Position numbers and translations under genes: made by a program. The notes below the pieces were generated by a model. It was not told the origin of the DNA. It did not search any database and saw only the letters and a list, made by a program, of their open reading frames with translations. This document shows positions 6,488 to 7,412 of a stretch of 7,412 nucleotides of DNA, piece by piece. The stretch's first letter is position 1. Each line of letters opens with the position of its first letter. Source of the stretch: Solirubrobacteraceae bacterium (GTDB taxonomy: Bacteria; Actinomycetota; Thermoleophilia; Solirubrobacterales; Solirubrobacteraceae); NCBI GenBank assembly GCA_025935735.1, contig JAICUS010000295.1, positions 1 through 7,412 on the forward strand, in the 5' to 3' direction.

Positions 6488-6649
6488 TCAGGGCAGCAGG
6501 TCGTGCAGGAAGCAGACGCCCTGCCGGGCGCCGTGCGCGTCGCCGCGCGGCTGCGGCGGCGGGCCGGCGGCGATCGCCACGGTGACGAAGAGCGTGGCCA
6601 TGCAGAGCACGGACGCGAGCGACGCGGCGAGGATGCTGACGCGGCTCAT
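6488..6649 (-). CDS. Small hypothetical single-helix membrane or secreted protein
   Basis: 53 residues, from ATG 6649 to TGA 6488. I do not recognise a family. A short MSR start is followed by a hydrophobic helix at about 4-28, then a Pro-rich turn (GPPPQPRG) and a polar tail ending GVCFLHDLLP. An AIA-A site near 25-28 could be cleaved by signal peptidase. The cysteine at 16 is not in a proper lipobox. Coding evidence is strong for so short a frame: every one of the 53 sense codons ends in G or C, like the large genes nearby, and the protein has a clean signal-anchor layout. The ribosome site is poor (GGGG two bases before ATG). It converges with the transporter gene, 39 bases apart. It may be an exported peptide or a small membrane partner. 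Confidence 0.55.
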   Translation of the reverse strand: MSRVSILAASLASVLCMATLFVTVAIAAGPPPQPRGDAHGARQGVCFLHDLLP

Positions 6650-6682
6650 CGCCCCGGGTGATCGGCCGGCGCGGGCCGTGCT

Positions 6683-6711
6683 TGAGTAGTGGCTCGTGCC
6701 TGATTGCGCAA
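6683..6711 (-). promoter_or_regulatory. Possible promoter of the small - strand gene
   Basis: On the - strand TTGCGC (6711-6706) and TACTCA (6688-6683) are 17 bases apart and point at the small gene, whose ATG lies 33 bases further on. Both boxes match the consensus poorly. The -35 box overlaps the palindrome TTGCGCAA (6704-6711). Confidence 0.25.
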
Positions 6712-6719
6712 GCCGCGAG

Positions 6720-6741
6720 GAATTGGACGCATGTCCGATTC
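6720..6741. promoter_or_regulatory. Near-perfect palindrome, candidate operator (contains motif copy 2)
   Basis: GAATTGGAC (6720-6728), spacer GCAT, then GTCCGATTC (6733-6741): nine-base arms with a single mismatch that would be a G-U pair in RNA. It contains GGACGCATGTCCGAT (6725-6739), the second copy of the repeated motif. It lies 71 bases or more upstream of the small - strand gene, where a dimeric regulator could bind. Confidence 0.4.
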
Positions 6742-6847
6742 GGAAAAGCCGGGCCGCTTCCGATCATGGGTCCCGTCGAACGGACCACCCACTTCGCCCC
6801 GCCAACGGCGTTGCCGCGCCACTGGGGAGAGAGGAGCCGGTAATGGG

Positions 6848-6871
6848 CTGGAAGATGTAAGACCCTTCCAG
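6848..6871. other. Stem-loop A
   Basis: CTGGAAG (6848-6854) pairs with CTTCCAG (6865-6871), seven perfect pairs over a ten-base loop. It abuts stem-loop B, sharing its last two bases. Together they look like structured RNA or part of a terminator. Confidence 0.4.
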
Positions 6872-6896
6872 AGCGAGCGCCTAGAGCGCTCGTTCT
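6870..6896. terminator. Stem-loop B, candidate terminator
   Basis: Bases 6870-6880 pair with 6886-6896 over the five-base loop CTAGA. Seven central pairs are perfect (CGAGCGC with GCGCTCG). The outer four include one G-U pair if the + strand is transcribed, but an A-C mismatch if the - strand is. It starts 52 bases after the HD-GYP stop on the - strand, so it may end that transcript, though no U tract follows in that direction. On the + strand TTCTCGTT overlaps and follows it. Confidence 0.4.
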
Positions 6897-6925
6897 CGTT
6901 AACGGCCGGATTCCGGATCTTCTGG

Positions 6926-6940
6926 ATCGGACGTGCGTCC
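6926..6940 (-). repeat. Copy 3 of the 15-base motif, inverted
   Basis: The - strand reads GGACGCACGTCCGAT, one base different from copy 2. Its core GGACG-N2-CGTCC is a perfect dyad. It lies eight bases after the HD-GYP stop codon. Confidence 0.45.
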
Positions 6941-6947
6941 AGGCCGG

Positions 6948-7412
6948 TCAGACGGCCAGCGGGATGCGCGGGCGGGCGTAGTCGGCGACGCGCTTCTCGA
7001 AGGCCAGCTCGGACTCGAAGTCGGCCTCGTCGGTGTGGCTGAACTGGACGCGGCGCTCGAGGATCATGCGCTCGAAGACCTCGACCACCTGGGGGTCGAG
7101 CTGGGTGCCGGCGACGCGGCGCAGCTCGGCCAGCGCGGCCTCGGAGCTGACGGGGCGCCGGTAGGAGTCGCGCGAGGTCATGACGTCGTAGGTGTCGGCC
7201 GCGGAGATGATCCGCGAGCCGAGCGGGATCTCCTCGCCGGCGATGCCCGAGGGGTAGCCGCCGCCGCTGTAGCGCTCGTGGTGGTGCATCACGATCTCCG
7301 CGACCGGGCCGTAGCCCTCGATGCGCTCGACGAGCTTGGCTCCCTGCTCGGGGTGGAGCTTGATCAGCTCCCATTCCTCGTCGGTGAGCTTGCGGTCGGC
7401 GAACAGCACCGA
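6948..7412 (-). CDS. HD-GYP domain protein, C-terminal part (probable cyclic di-GMP phosphodiesterase)
   Basis: 154 codons plus stop; the frame runs off the right edge, so the start and the HD dyad are outside the window. Visible landmarks in order are KLTDEEWELIKLHPEQG (metal-ligand His in LHP), MHHHERYSGGGYP with the GYP signature, EIPLGSRIISAADTYDVMTS with the conserved Asp of SAAD, and RDSYRRP. These are HD-GYP hallmarks, a family that hydrolyses cyclic di-GMP. About 40 further residues after the domain (ERRVQFSHTDEADF and on to the end) are an extension I cannot assign. GTG 7409 is in frame but is probably internal, as the frame is open through the edge and the domain is incomplete there. 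N-terminal sensor or receiver domains, if any, are not visible. Placement near motility genes suggests, but does not prove, a motility link. Confidence 0.88.
   Translation of the reverse strand, partial: SVLFADRKLTDEEWELIKLHPEQGAKLVERIEGYGPVAEIVMHHHERYSGGGYPSGIAGEEIPLGSRIISAADTYDVMTSRDSYRRPVSSEAALAELRRVAGTQLDPQVVEVFERMILERRVQFSHTDEADFESELAFEKRVADYARPRIPLAV

Larger units (their letters stand above)
6650..6947. other. Structured intergenic stretch without a convincing gene
   Basis: About 300 bases of lower GC content than the flanks. I see no frame on either strand with the strong G/C third-position bias of the real genes. It holds a 22-base near-palindrome (6720-6741), a bulged stem GGTCC/GGACC (6769-6786), a CAACGGCGTTG palindrome (6803-6813), and two adjacent stem-loops (6848-6896). 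It may contain a promoter and operator for the small gene, the terminator of the HD-GYP gene, or a small RNA. Confidence 0.6.

Noticed and set aside
6408..6788. 126-residue - strand frame across the end of the transporter gene and the small gene
   Set aside because: It is out of frame with the 53-residue gene, Arg/Ala-rich, and lacks the third-position bias of real genes.
6814..6870. GCCACTG segment considered as part of a cobalamin riboswitch
   Set aside because: The rest of the B12 box and the conserved core are absent and no cobalamin gene is adjacent.
6720..6900. Cyclic di-GMP riboswitch beside the HD-GYP gene
   Set aside because: The conserved core of the known class I and II aptamers was not seen, and the region lies after that gene and not before it.
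6658..7042. Two short + frames in the right-hand intergenic stretch
   Set aside because: No domain, mixed third positions and overlap with hairpins and with the HD-GYP 3' end in antisense; more likely non-coding.
1..7412. CRISPR array, tRNA, rRNA or insertion sequence
   Set aside because: No regularly spaced direct repeats, cloverleaf, ribosomal RNA segments, transposase frame or terminal inverted repeats were seen.

Overview
This is a high-GC (about 70% by eye) bacterial window whose coding regions have almost only G or C at third codon positions. The left three quarters is one chemotaxis and flagellar-switch operon, all on the + strand: cheR (3' end only), cheA, cheC, cheD, fliM, a fliY-type fliN, and cheY. 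A stand-alone CheC/CheD pair, a FliY-like switch protein carrying a CheC-like domain, and no cheZ in view are the Bacillus/Thermotoga style of chemotaxis. Together with the base composition this suggests a motile actinobacterium, perhaps of the Thermoleophilia/Solirubrobacterales group. That placement is inference and needs a database comparison.

Layout. 1-145 is the end of cheR. 145-5508 holds six complete genes that overlap by 1 to 19 bases or are separated by at most 16 bases, so they are very probably translated from one message. A GC-rich hairpin with a UCCG tetraloop at 5536-5557 follows cheY and looks like the operon terminator. 5591-6448 (+) encodes a nine-helix DMT/EamA-type membrane transporter, apparently unrelated to motility. 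On the - strand, 6488-6649 encodes a previously easy-to-miss 53-residue single-helix membrane or secreted protein. 6650-6947 is a structured intergenic stretch with palindromes and hairpins. 6948-7412 (-) is the C-terminal part of an HD-GYP protein, a family that degrades cyclic di-GMP, cut by the window edge.

How the genes work together. CheA autophosphorylates and passes phosphate to CheY, and CheY-P acts on the flagellar switch built from FliM and FliY. CheC, with two intact phosphatase sites, and the FliY CheC-like domain, with one intact and one degenerate site, would remove the phosphate. CheD would deamidate receptors and be titrated by CheC, and CheR methylates receptors. The HD-GYP protein may link motility to cyclic di-GMP, although it is not in the operon.

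The points most worth following up are the asymmetric FliY active sites, the 53-residue small gene, a 15-base motif present three times around the right-hand intergenic region, the run of stem-loops there, and a patch of unusual codon use covering the FliN domain and the start of cheY. I found no CRISPR array, tRNA, rRNA, insertion sequence or wholly new gene system.
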